Shown: positions 36,899-47,000, numbered from the stretch's first letter. The stretch: DNA of 64,000 bases from Haliscomenobacter hydrossis DSM 1100 (GCF_000212735.1 NC_015510.1:6759001-6823000); one strand, 5' to 3'. Notes: generated by a model from the letters alone, not told the origin. Made by a program: numbers and translations.

Positions 36899-38074
36899 AT
36901 GCAACCCACCACACCTGCAATGGCTAAAGAAACCGATGTGTTGATCATTGGCGCAGGGCCGTTTGGCATCTGCCTCGCCGCCCATGTACAACAACTTGGG
37001 TTGGATTATGTGATGGTCGGTAAGCCGATGGAATTTTGGGAACAAAACATGCCCAAAGGGATGTACTTGCGTTCGGCCTGCGATTGGCATTTGGATGTCA
37101 GCGGGGAACATACCATTGAGCATTTTTTGGCCGGGCAAAACCTGACGCCAGCAGACGTTGAACCGCTTTTCCTCGAATTTTACCTGTCCTACGTGCAGTG
37201 GTTCCTGGACCAAAAACAATTGCACAACCTGCCTTTGTACGTCCATCAACTCGATCAAGAAGCAGACGGCAGCTTTACCGCCCAAATGGAGGATGGAACC
37301 CTGATCCGGGCGCAAAGTGTGGTCATTGCCGTAGGCTTCAAATACCTGGTGAATGTACCGGATGACCTGCTCGCCGTCTTGCCCGCTGGCCATTTTGCCC
37401 ATACCTGCGATTTTGTGGATTTGGAGCAAATGCGCGGCAAAAGTTGCCTCATTCTGGGTGGTCGACAAAGCGCATTTGAATGGTCCGCGTTGCTGGCTGA
37501 AGCAGACGCCAAATCCATCCACCTCGTTTATCGGCATGATACCCCCGCTTTTGCAGAAGCAGATTGGTCTTGGGTGAATAAGATTGTGGATGCGATGGGG
37601 GATGATCCAGCTTGGTACCGGAACTTGTCGGAAGCTGAAAAAAAGGAGGTAAGTTATCGGCTTTGGGCCGAAGGCCGCCTGAAATTGGAGCCCTGGCTGA
37701 AAGACCGGGTGTCGGGAGAAAACGTGAATTTGTGGCCCAACACCCTGATGACGGCTTCCACGGTTCAGCCCGATGGCAGGATCAGTGTACAACTCGATTC
37801 CGGTGAGCAAATGGTGGTGGATCAAATCATCCTGGCTACGGGGTACAAGGCTGCGGTAGCGCGGGTCCCTTTCCTACAAAATGGTAACGTCCTGCCGCTG
37901 CTGGCGGTGGAGGATGGCTTCCCGGTACTTGATGAAAGCTTCCAAACCAATCTTTCCGGCTTGTACATCACCAGCTTGCTGGCGGGGCGGGATTTTGGGC
38001 CGTTTTTTGGGTTTACGGTGTCGGTGCGGTCTTCGGCTAAGTTGATTGGGCGGGGGCTGGTGGGAAAAGGATGA
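36899..38074 (+). CDS. FAD-dependent NAD(P)-binding oxidoreductase (FMO-like)
   Basis: 391 aa. The first Rossmann motif is DVLIIGAGPFGICLAAHVQQ (residues 13-32), the second nucleotide site is SCLILGGRQSAFEWSALL (about 184), and ATGYKA (about 316) closes the FAD region. The layout matches flavin monooxygenases or lysine N6-hydroxylase-like proteins. Together with the flavin reductase it may form an oxygenase or thiol/amine oxidase system of unknown substrate. The ATG at 36920 (MAKETDVL) is an alternative start. Confidence 0.83.
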   Translation: MQPTTPAMAKETDVLIIGAGPFGICLAAHVQQLGLDYVMVGKPMEFWEQNMPKGMYLRSACDWHLDVSGEHTIEHFLAGQNLTPADVEPLFLEFYLSYVQWFLDQKQLHNLPLYVHQLDQEADGSFTAQMEDGTLIRAQSVVIAVGFKYLVNVPDDLLAVLPAGHFAHTCDFVDLEQMRGKSCLILGGRQSAFEWSALLAEADAKSIHLVYRHDTPAFAEADWSWVNKIVDAMGDDPAWYRNLSEAEKKEVSYRLWAEGRLKLEPWLKDRVSGENVNLWPNTLMTASTVQPDGRISVQLDSGEQMVVDQIILATGYKAAVARVPFLQNGNVLPLLAVEDGFPVLDESFQTNLSGLYITSLLAGRDFGPFFGFTVSVRSSAKLIGRGLVGKG

Positions 38075-38155
38075 TAAAGGGGAATTGATCGTAAATGAAT
38101 TGAGTGCATGACAAAATCGGGGCAAAAGAGATTAATCACATCCAACATCTTGTAA

Positions 38156-38286
38156 GGGGCTGTATCATAAGTAGGCAATTTAAAAACATGCTGATTTATT
38201 CAATTATTTATTCAGCTTGTTTTTAGATTCTAAAAAATAACTGAATTTTTAAATTTTATAATTTTTCGACCTTATGATACAGCCCC
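38156..38286. mobile_element. 131-bp MITE-like element
   Basis: Perfect 16-bp terminal inverted repeats: GGGGCTGTATCATAAG at 38156-38171 and its complement at 38271-38286. The interior is AT-rich (about 100 bp) with no coding capacity. Ends starting with GGGGCTGT are typical of insertion-sequence termini. No transposase with these ends is in the window. Confidence 0.75.
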
Positions 38287-38306
38287 ATTTGAATAAGAAG
38301 AACTCC

Positions 38307-38378
38307 TCACATCTATCTTCTTTGCCAGCGGCCACATCTTTTACTGGATGACTCCTCTGGAAAAGAAGATAGATGTGA
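38307..38378. repeat. 17-bp-armed palindrome
   Basis: TCACATCTATCTTCTTT at 38307-38323 is exactly complementary to 38362-38378, with a 38-base loop. Shortly after lie a GGCGGG hairpin piece (38400-38418) and a third AGATGTGATTTTACCAT. The 543-bp gap from 38075 to 38617 holds this, the MITE and no visible gene. Confidence 0.75.
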
Positions 38379-38617
38379 TTCGTGGGGCTTGTCCAGTCCC
38401 GCCGATAAAGCGGCGGGTTTCAAGATGGTAGATGTGATTTTACCATACTTAAAATACAACTACTAGAGCCCAAACCTACCCCAAATACGAAAGCTGCTCT
38501 ATTATGTCATACACTCAAATGAATTGATTGAATCCGAATAGTATTTTCTCTCCAATTTAAAAAAATAATATCTTTACCAAGTAGCAATCACGTACACCCA
38601 TTACCACCCCATTGTCA

Positions 38618-40516
38618 ATGGCCAATCGAGATACATTAAGCGTAGATCAAAAAGATGGAGAAAAGGCCTCCCGTCCAAATGGCAAAAATTACCTCTTGGC
38701 CATTGCCATTGATGCGTACAAAAATTGTTCCCAACTCAACAATGCGGTCAACGATGCAGCAGCTTTTATTGATCTGATGACCAGTCGCTACAACGTTGAG
38801 ACAGCCCATGTCACTTTTATCAAGGATGAACAGGCAACCAAAAGGAGCATCGATCTGGCTTTTCTGCGCTTGATCAAACTCATCACCCCTCAAGACAACC
38901 TGATCGTCTATTTCAGCGGCCATGGTCGTTACGACGAGCATTACGGCGGCAACTGGGTGCCAGTAGAAGCGGGCATCCGTGACGATGACTGGCCCGATTA
39001 CCTTTCCAATGACCAGGTCAAAAGTTACCTTTCCCGCATCAAAAGTTTCCACACGTTCCTCATCGCCGATTCCTGTTTTTCTGGCTCTTTGTTTATCGAC
39101 AAAAGCAAGGAGAAATTTAGCGGTGATCGTCGGGATACTGAACCGAGTCGTTGGGGCCTTACTTCGGGTAAAAAAGAAATTGTGAGCGATGGGCAGCCCG
39201 GCCAGCATAGCCCTTTTGCTGCTGCCTTGCTGGATGTTTTGCGCAAAGCTGATCAGCCACCCGGAGTCATGCGGATTTGTGATTTGGTGTTGGAAAAGGT
39301 GGCTGCGAACGCACAACAGATGCCAATGGGGTCTCCTTTGCAGGTAGTAGGGCATCAAGGCGGACAACTGGTGTTTTATTTTCGGGAGGATGAGGAACAA
39401 GCCTGGGCGCTTGCTCAAGGTGCTGATACCATTCGGGCGTACACTGATTTTTACGATAAGTACCCTTACGGGAATTACACGGAACAAGCCCTGGACAAAC
39501 TGGAGGAACTGGAAGAAAAATCAGCATGGGACAAAGTACCCAAAAACCGACAGGCGCTTTTGCTGCGCTACCTGCGGGAAAACCCCCGCAGCCCCTATGT
39601 AAAGGAAGCACAGCGCTTGCTGGATGCGCTGCGGGGTGCGGAAGCTACAACCCCAATAGAGGAAAAGGGTGAAATTCAACCCGTGTTTCAAGCCCAAGCT
39701 CCACCCGCTATTGTCGTACCTAAGCTGATTGTGCCCGAGCATATGATTTTGGTCAAAGGGGGCAGCTTTGACATGGGGGATGTTATGAGTGATAAAGAAT
39801 TCTACGAAGAGAGGGTGCATACCGTTACCCTTAGCGATTTTATGATTGCTAAATTCCAGCTGACTTTTGCCGAGTATGATACATTTTGTGAGGCTACCGG
39901 ACGGGAACTGCCTGATGATGCAGGTTGGGGTAGAGGCGAAAAACCAGTGATCAATGTTTCCTGGTTCGATGCCATAGATTATTGCAACTGGTGCAGCGAG
40001 CAGGAAGGATTGCAACAGGTTTACCAAATCGTGAATCAAAACGTCAGCCCCAACTGGAATACAAACGGATATCGCTTGCCCACAACGGCAGAATGGGAGT
40101 ATGCAGCACGTAGTAGAGGTGAAAAAGTGCGTTTTGGCAATGGAAAGAATGTGGCTAATCCTAAGGAAATAAACTTTAAGGGATTGGAGTCTAATCAAAG
40201 TCAATATTCGATGGTAGGGGAATATCGCGAGAAAACGGTTCCGGTAGGTAGCCTTAATAGTCCCAATGCATTAGGATTGTACGATATGAGCGGCAATGTC
40301 TGGGAATGGTGTTGGGATTGGTACGAAAAAGGCTATTTCAGTAATACCCCGGTGACTAACCCGCATGGTTCAAACAATGGTTCTGAACGGGTGTTGCGCG
40401 GCGGTTCTTGGGGCACTGTCCCAAGTTTCTGTCGGGTATCTAGCCGCAGCAAGTTCAATCCAGTTGAAAGGAACGAATATATCGGGTTTCGGGTAGCCAG
40501 GCGCTCAGCGCCATGA
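38618..40516 (+). CDS. Caspase-like (C14) protease fused to an FGE-sulfatase (SUMF1/C-type-lectin-fold) domain
   Basis: 632 aa from the ATG at 38618 (a TTG two codons earlier is possible). Residues about 25-250 are a caspase-like domain: YLLAIAIDAYKNCSQLNNAV, catalytic His in IVYFSGHGRYDE, and catalytic Cys in TFLIADSCFSGSLF. A helical linker (about 265-345: YGNYTEQALDKLEEL, LLLRYLRENPRSPYVKEAQR) follows. The C-terminal 260 residues form an FGE-sulfatase domain (MILVKGGSFDMGD, GYRLPTTAEWEYAAR, GLYDMSGNVWEW). The last 40 residues (RVLRGGSWGTVPSFCRV, then SSRSKFNPVERNEYIGFRV) look like the variable region of a diversity-generating retroelement. No reverse transcriptase is in the window. Confidence 0.88.
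   Translation: MANRDTLSVDQKDGEKASRPNGKNYLLAIAIDAYKNCSQLNNAVNDAAAFIDLMTSRYNVETAHVTFIKDEQATKRSIDLAFLRLIKLITPQDNLIVYFSGHGRYDEHYGGNWVPVEAGIRDDDWPDYLSNDQVKSYLSRIKSFHTFLIADSCFSGSLFIDKSKEKFSGDRRDTEPSRWGLTSGKKEIVSDGQPGQHSPFAAALLDVLRKADQPPGVMRICDLVLEKVAANAQQMPMGSPLQVVGHQGGQLVFYFREDEEQAWALAQGADTIRAYTDFYDKYPYGNYTEQALDKLEELEEKSAWDKVPKNRQALLLRYLRENPRSPYVKEAQRLLDALRGAEATTPIEEKGEIQPVFQAQAPPAIVVPKLIVPEHMILVKGGSFDMGDVMSDKEFYEERVHTVTLSDFMIAKFQLTFAEYDTFCEATGRELPDDAGWGRGEKPVINVSWFDAIDYCNWCSEQEGLQQVYQIVNQNVSPNWNTNGYRLPTTAEWEYAARSRGEKVRFGNGKNVANPKEINFKGLESNQSQYSMVGEYREKTVPVGSLNSPNALGLYDMSGNVWEWCWDWYEKGYFSNTPVTNPHGSNNGSERVLRGGSWGTVPSFCRVSSRSKFNPVERNEYIGFRVARRSAP
40382..40512 (+). other. Candidate DGR variable region with terminal GC hairpin
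   Basis: The coding segment from about 40382 to 40500 specifies the C-lectin-fold tail where residues between the fixed W, CR, R, P and GFR positions are unusual for a purely structural core. It ends in GGCGC-TCA-GCGCC (40500-40512), a GC-rich hairpin at the stop codon. DGR targets typically end with an initiation sequence and a nearby hairpin. A similar hairpin, GGCGC-gaa-GCGCC, lies at 40702-40714. No template repeat was found here. Confidence 0.4.
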
Positions 40517-40767
40517 AGTTAGTGCAAGAGCATTGTTTTAAAACAACTCTTTGATTTGTGAAATTTACTAAAATTCATAGATTTTTTCAGAAGGCTCATG
40601 CGCTTGTTCAGAATGAAATCCCTTAACTTAATGGCGGTGGCCAGGCACTAACCCTTGGTCGCTTTTACCCTCTAGCTGTCGTGTATGCTGTGGTGTTCCT
40701 CGGCGCGAAGCGCCCAAATTTAGACCTTTAATCGGCTCAATAAACGCTCATTTTTCTCACAAGCAGT

Positions 40768-40956
40768 CGCGTAGCAACGATCCATTTTATAGCGGCGGGT
40801 TTCAACCCGCCGATGAAAGATTCAATGTTTTTTGGAGTGCCGTAGGTACGGATCAAGTTGACCTCGATGCGTCGTACCTACGGCACTCCATGGACAAGGT
40901 GATGCCATTGACGGCGGGTTGAAACCCGCCGCTACAAAATGGGTCATCGCTATGCG
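40768..40956. repeat. Nested REP-like palindrome
   Basis: The outer arms (about 40768-40813 and 40915-40956) include a perfect 23-bp match TAGCGGCGGGTTTCAACCCG + CCG, itself containing the palindrome GGCGGGTTTCAACCCGCC. The inner arms carry TGGAGTGCCGTAGGTACG and its complement. It sits between the caspase-FGE gene and the LamG gene. The 735-bp gap from 40517 to 41251 holds this, the element at 41.0 kb and no visible gene. Confidence 0.85.
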
Positions 40957-41018
40957 ATTTGTAGGTTCCCCACATCTTCCTGCTTGTCTATTTTTAAAAA
41001 ACGTAGCGGTTTAACACC

Positions 41019-41133
41019 CCGACTTCGTCGGAGTGAATCCTATGAATTTTCTCCCGCAGATCGCGCAGATTTCCGCAGATAAATATCCTTCAGAAAAAAT
41101 CTGCGGAAATCTGCGCGATCTGCGGGAGAAAAT
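41019..41133. repeat. Mini-hairpin plus 35-bp perfect palindrome (CGCAGAT type)
   Basis: A CCGAC-ttc-GTCGG hairpin (41019-41031) is followed by perfect 35-bp inverted arms at 41046-41080 and 41099-41133 with an 18-base loop. Each arm has three CGCAGAT words spaced 9 and 10 bp. It is a sister form of the CACAGAT palindromes and is followed after about 120 bases by the LamG gene. Confidence 0.92.
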
Positions 41134-41251
41134 ATAAAAAATAAGTTCGCGGCAGGCGAGCTCAAAATGCCCCTCAAAATTCCCCCTTGTCATTCTCCAC
41201 AAATCTCCCTACATTTCCCCAAGTAATTTTTCCCACAAAACCGATTGACAC

Positions 41252-43636
41252 ATGCGCCCCCAAATTCTCCTGTTGCTCTGCCTGCCCTTGTGGCTGGCCG
41301 GACAAACCGCGCCTATTGGGTACTATCCTTTTGAAGGGAATGCCCAGGACAAAAGCACCACCCGCAACGATGCCCAGATCTTTGGCAATCCACGCTGCGT
41401 GCCCGGCATCAAAGGCTCGGCCTATCAATTGGATGGCAATGGCGATTATTTTGAATTGCCCAATGTGCCGCTCATCAATGGCTTGGCCAGCGAATTCACC
41501 TTTGCTTGTTGGGTTTTTCCCACCGCCACCAGCGGCAATACGGTTTCGATCATTACCAAGTCCAATTCCAACTCTTTGAATACGCCCTTCAATATGGCTT
41601 ATCAGGGCGGGAGTTTGATTCCCTATGTCCGTTATACCCAGCCGGGTGTATTCGCTACCGCTACCCAAGTGTTTGTAAACCAGGCGCCTTTTTCCGTTAA
41701 ACTCAACGAATGGAATTTTGTAGTATGGCGCTTCAATCGCGGCAAGTTGGACATTTTTTTGAACGGCCAATTGGTGGCCAGCGTGACCTTGCCCTTTACT
41801 GCGGTGCGCCAAAACAATGCCCCCCTTGTGGTGGGGCACGATGAACCCGGGGCAGAGGAGTTTTTCATCGGCATCATTGACGAGTTGTACATCTACAACA
41901 AAAGTGTGTCGGATCAGGAGTTACTGGATTTGTACAATTCCTACACCCAGCCGGAAAAAATTGCCGTTCCGGTGACCATTTGTGACGGAGAAGTGTACCG
42001 TAAACGGAGCACTGCGGGCTTTTACGCCGATACGACCCGCACGACCAAAGGTTGTGACAGTGTGAGTTATTTTCAATTGACGGTCAATCCCAGTCCCCGC
42101 TATACCGTGGATACGGCCATTTGTGCGGGACAAAGTGCTTTTGGGTATACTTACGCCAACCGTTATGTGGATACTTTTCAAACCCAACTGGGGTGTGACA
42201 GCATTCGGACTTTGGATTTGCGGGTATTGCCAAATACATCTTCCTCCATTTTGCGGGGTATTTGTGCCGGGCAGTCTTTTGCGGGGTATACTCAGGCAGG
42301 TATCTATGTCGATGTGTTGAAAAATGCGGCGGGTTGCGATAGTGTGCGGACGATCCAACTGTTGGTCTTCCGCCCGGATACTGTGACCATTGCCAGAACC
42401 ATTTGTGCCGGAACTCTTTTTGAAGGGTACGCCGCCAGTGGAACGTATCGGGATACTTTTCAGAATTTTCGGGGTTGTGACAGCTTACGGATTTTACAAT
42501 TGACCGTAATTCAGCCGGATACCCTGCGCATACAACGGGAAATATGTCCGGGGCAAACGGTAGAAGGGTACAATACCGCCGGGATGTACACCGATCGTTT
42601 TCGCAATGCGCGGGGTTGTGACAGCATTCGTATCCTTACCCTGACGCTGAAAAAGCCGGATACGACCCAGGTGACGCAACGTATTTGTCAGGGCAACAGC
42701 TATTTGGGTTATCGCGTTGCGGGTACTTATACCGATCGTTTTACCCGTGCGGATGGCTGCGACAGTGTGCGGATTTTACAGCTTACCGTTCAGCCACCGA
42801 CCATTGCCCAAAGTTTACAAACCATTTGTGCCGGAGAACAATTTGCTGGCTACACCCGTAGCGGAATTTATCAGGATACCTTTCAAACCGCGGCGGGGTG
42901 CGACAGCGTGCGGGTGTTGCAACTGGTGGTGATGGCACCCATCTCGAAAGTGGTCGATGCGTCAATTTGCCCGGGTGAACGTGTGGAAGGTTATGCAACG
43001 CCTGGCACTTACACGGATACATTCCTCTCCAGAACAGGTTGCGACAGTACCCGTACCTTGAACCTGAGCCTGACCGATGCCAAGCGGTTTAGCCTCAACA
43101 AACAAATTTGTCAGGGCGAAACGTTTGAAAACTATACCACAAGCGGGGTTTATGTGGATACTTTTCCTTCGCGCGGGGTTGGCTGCGACAGCATTCGCAC
43201 CCTTAACCTGAACGTTGCAGCCATTCCAGAAACGATACAAGAAGTCAGCATTTGTGCCGGAGGAAGTGTAGAAGGCTATACCCAGTCGGGTACTTACACC
43301 AAAAGAATTACCCGTCCGGGATTGTGCGACAGCATTTACACACTCAAACTCAACGTGGGTTCCGTCTTTGTGCCCAATGCCTTTTCCCCCAATGGCGACC
43401 GCATCAACGATACCTTCAAAGTGTTGGCCGGAGAAGGGAGTACCTTGGCAGTCTTGCGTTTTTTCATCCGTGACCGCTACGGCAATCTCGTTTTTCAGGG
43501 TGCGGACTTGAATAGCGAATGGGATGGTTCCTTCCGCGGACAAAAAGCCAATCAGGGGCTGTATTATTATGCGATTGAATTAGAGTGCGGTGGAAAAAGG
43601 TCGGTGTTGAATGGAGGGGTACATTTAATGAGGTAG
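41252..43636 (+). CDS. LamG-domain surface protein with ten Cys-pair repeats and T9SS type B sorting domain
   Basis: 794 aa. Signal peptide MRPQILLLLCLPLWLAGQ. Residues about 22-225 are a LamG/concanavalin-like domain (GYYPFEGNAQDKSTTRND, FELPNVPLINGLASEFTFAC, IIDELYIYNKSVSDQELLDL). Ten repeats of about 46 residues follow, each with a first Cys in an ICxG motif and a second in GCDS (last unit LCDS), probably disulphide-linked beta modules. The C-terminus (VFVPNAFSPNGDRINDTF, RDRYGNLVFQG, GLYYYAIE) is the gliding-associated type B sorting domain used by the type IX secretion system. It is probably a large cell-surface adhesin. It converges on the SprB-repeat gene across a 380-bp palindromic tandem array. 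Confidence 0.88.
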   Translation: MRPQILLLLCLPLWLAGQTAPIGYYPFEGNAQDKSTTRNDAQIFGNPRCVPGIKGSAYQLDGNGDYFELPNVPLINGLASEFTFACWVFPTATSGNTVSIITKSNSNSLNTPFNMAYQGGSLIPYVRYTQPGVFATATQVFVNQAPFSVKLNEWNFVVWRFNRGKLDIFLNGQLVASVTLPFTAVRQNNAPLVVGHDEPGAEEFFIGIIDELYIYNKSVSDQELLDLYNSYTQPEKIAVPVTICDGEVYRKRSTAGFYADTTRTTKGCDSVSYFQLTVNPSPRYTVDTAICAGQSAFGYTYANRYVDTFQTQLGCDSIRTLDLRVLPNTSSSILRGICAGQSFAGYTQAGIYVDVLKNAAGCDSVRTIQLLVFRPDTVTIARTICAGTLFEGYAASGTYRDTFQNFRGCDSLRILQLTVIQPDTLRIQREICPGQTVEGYNTAGMYTDRFRNARGCDSIRILTLTLKKPDTTQVTQRICQGNSYLGYRVAGTYTDRFTRADGCDSVRILQLTVQPPTIAQSLQTICAGEQFAGYTRSGIYQDTFQTAAGCDSVRVLQLVVMAPISKVVDASICPGERVEGYATPGTYTDTFLSRTGCDSTRTLNLSLTDAKRFSLNKQICQGETFENYTTSGVYVDTFPSRGVGCDSIRTLNLNVAAIPETIQEVSICAGGSVEGYTQSGTYTKRITRPGLCDSIYTLKLNVGSVFVPNAFSPNGDRINDTFKVLAGEGSTLAVLRFFIRDRYGNLVFQGADLNSEWDGSFRGQKANQGLYYYAIELECGGKRSVLNGGVHLMR

Positions 43637-44016
43637 AGCAATCAGCTATGAGCAATCAGCTATCAGCTATGAGCAATCAGCAATCAGCTTTGAGCAATCA
43701 GCAATCAGCAATCAGCAATCAGCTTTGAGCAATCAGCTATGTTGATTCATTCAAAGCTGATTGCTCAAAGCTGATTGCTCAAAGCTGATTGCTCAAAGCT
43801 GATTGCTCAAAGCTGATTGCTCAAAGCTGATTGCTCAAAGCTGATTGCTCAAAGCTGATTGCTCAAAGCTGATTGCTCAAAGCTGATTGCTCAAAGCTGA
43901 TTGCTCAAAGCTGATTGCTCAAAGCTGATTGCTCAAAGCTGATTGCTCAAAGCTGATTGCTCAAAGCTGATTGCTCAAAGCTGATTGCTCAAAGCTGATT
44001 GCTCAAAGCTGATTGC
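43637..44016. repeat. Palindrome with 19 perfect 14-bp tandem repeats
   Basis: The right part (43751-44016) is exactly 266 bp, 19 perfect copies of TCAAAGCTGATTGC, ending directly against the stop codon of the minus-strand gene. The left part (43637-43740) has GAGCAATCAGCT-type words, the complement, in irregular order. No spacers are present, so it is not CRISPR. A perfect array this long should change copy number easily. Confidence 0.95.
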
Positions 44017-47000
44017 TTATTCTTTTACAATTTTAACCGTTTCAGTCCCCAATTCGCCCATATTGATTTTGACGAAATAGAAACCGCTGGGCAGATTGTC
44101 GAAGTCCAAACCGTCCAATAAGGCGCCAGCGTCAATCTTTTTGCTGGAACGCAAACGGCCATCGGCAGTGTAGAGCTCCAGCGTAATGTTGCTGGTAGGT
44201 TGTTGCAGGAATTGCACCACCAGCCGATCTTTCACCGGATTGGGGTAAATGTTGAACAGCTCAGCAGCTTCTACCCCCACTTTGGTGTCGGCAAGTTTGG
44301 AGAATACTTCACCACCAAAGGCATTGTTGACCATGCGCACCCGGTAAATATTGACTCCCCGGAGGGCGGTATAATCGATGTATTCGAATTCCTGGTTGCC
44401 GTCTTTGATGCGCAAAGGCTCTTTTACGGTTCCAATCTGGTCGAAGCGTTTGGCATCGTTGGAGCGTTGCACGTCAAAAGTATAGGTTTGGCCATCATTG
44501 GGAACCGCCCAATTGAGCCGTGCCGTTTGGGCATTCATGGCTACTGCATCCAGATCAAAGCTAGTGATGGCACCACCACAAAGACTAGGGTTATTGACCG
44601 CCAACAAGAAAGTGGATAAGCTACCAACGCAATTGTTTTCGGAAACCGTAATGGTCACCCCAAATCGGCTCGCATACTCAAAACCCACCGTCGCTATTTT
44701 ACCATAGGCAACCCTTGGATTGACCCCGGCGTCAAAGTCCCAACGCACACCCGCATTTTCGGTGTTGGTTTCGATGCGCAGTACGGCATTGCCTTTGTAG
44801 CAAAAGCTGGTTGCGCTTTTGATGTCAATTTTGACTTTGTCGCCTACTTCAATGGTCACTACATTGTTTTCGATGAAGGGGCAATTCTGGTCCTTGATGC
44901 GCACACAACGGGCAAAATAGGTTGTTTCTTGTAGTGGTCCCGGATCGTAATCAGGCGCATTGGAGTTTGGAATGGGTTCGTAGAACGCCATGACAAAACG
45001 GGAACTACTGACCGATTTCATCCACAGGTATTCAATTTCACCCGGTGCACCACTTGGTAAGACCACGTTGACAATGGGTGCAGGATCGCCACCAGGGCCA
45101 CACAATTTTTGATCATACCCAATTACACCAGCATCGGTCAGGTTGACACAAGGTTTGATCAAGCCAGCATCGATCGTCAGGTTGATTTCTCCATCGGCCA
45201 ATTCAATGACGTTGGTCATGAGTGTAGTTGGGTCATAATCGCTGTCGATGGCGTCGTTGGAGCCAGCATTGGCAATGCCCAGGGTATATCCTGGGGGTAA
45301 AATGATGGTCATTTTATACTGTCCGGCAGGACCCGTGTAGGTCCATTTGCCATTGGCATCGGTCACAATGGTATCCGGAGTAGTCAGGCCACCTTTTGGA
45401 ACAACCAAAATGATGATTTTGACTCCGGGGATACCCGGTTCGCCGGGATCCTGGATGCCATCCTGATCCAGATCTTCCCACACAAAATCTCCGATAATGG
45501 CGCGGCAATTTTCACGGGTGATGACGATGATGCGGCGCAATACGGCTTCACATTCGTCAACGCTATTGGGGGCCAAACGGGCAATCAATTCATAAGTACC
45601 TGGAGGCAAAGTGCTCGGATCGATACGGGTAACGGGTTGCCCGTTGAGGGTGAACGAAATCTCCCCAGGGACGGAGCTGGTGGCTTCCAATACAAAGGGG
45701 TTGGTGTTCACGCAGAACGTATCGCGGAAATCACGCAGGTTCGAGATGGTGATGGTGGGGTAGAAGCATGAATTTTGGAAAATCATGGTATCCACTCCGT
45801 TGGTCACCCGCAAGGTATAGCCCCGCGCATCGATGTGCCGGAAAGTAAGCGAAAAAATACCCGGACTGGTTGAGGGCAGGGTTGTTCCCACCACAATTGG
45901 CAGCGGTGCGGCGGGCGGATTGGGGCTGTCGTCGCGGAATACGCCTTGTACACTGCTGATGCGCCAGGTTTCGCCCGGGAGTGCATCAATGCTGATGGTT
46001 TCGCGGAAATGGCCCGTATTGGCATCGGTGGCATTGTTGAGGCAAATACAGGTGCCCAAGGTGCTGCCGCGTGGGCTGGGTGTCACCCCGGCATCCCAGA
46101 TGAGGTTGCTGCTGCCAGCCACCACACAAAAAGTATCAGTTTTGTACGTAAAAGGATCAATGTCGCTATCGAGGGCGTCATCCGTACCTGCATTGGGTAT
46201 GGTTGGGCGTAAGGTGTCGGGTAAGGCAAAGGTGACCTGATAACAACCGGGATCAACGACGAAGAGGTATTTTCCGTTCACACCAGTAGTCGTCATGGCC
46301 ATTTCAGGACTTCCGACTTGTCCAATGCGGTTGATGATTACTTTGATGCCGGGTATGCCCGGTTCACCTGTATCCATGATGCCGTCTTCATCGCGGTCAA
46401 ACCAAACCATGTCACCCACAACGGCTTTGGTAGGATTAAGGGCAATGGTACAAGTGGTAGTACAACCGCGCGTATCGGTGGCGGTGACGGAATAAGCGCC
46501 TCCCGCCAGATTGGTAGCCGCACTGGTGGTTGCGCCATTGCTCCACAAATAAGTATATGGCCCGGTTCCTCCAGTTACGCTAACTCGAGCTTCTCCATCA
46601 AGGGCACCCGGCACGGTAACCGGTTTGGTTACGATAATTTCGCACAATAAAGACCCTTCATCCAGCACCCGGAAGGAGTCGATGACCTGACATTCACGGG
46701 CATCGGTCACAGTAACTTTATACAATCCCGCATTGAGTTGTGCAATGGCGGAGGTCGTCGCGTTGTTGCTCCATTGATAAGTATAAGGCGTAGTACCTCC
46801 AGTTACGGTACAGATTGCCGCGCCGGTTTGAGGTGCGCCACAAACTACTGCATTGCCACTCATTTGGGTACGCAGAACAGCAGGTTGTACGATGACGAAG
46901 CTGGTGTCTTTGCCACAATTGTTCAGATCGGTAACAGTCACCCGGTACAGTCCTGGAGGAAGGTTCTCTATCACCTTGGTGGTATCGCCAGTACTCCAGC

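Noticed and set aside
36884..37825. 313-codon open frame on the minus strand
   Set aside because: Antisense to the FAD oxidoreductase gene; no start signal or recognisable motif.
40517..41251. Reverse transcriptase, accessory gene or template repeat of a DGR
   Set aside because: The gap contains palindromes only; no coding frame of useful size and no convincing template copy.
43751..44016. CRISPR array
   Set aside because: The 14-bp units are head-to-tail with no spacers and no cas genes nearby.
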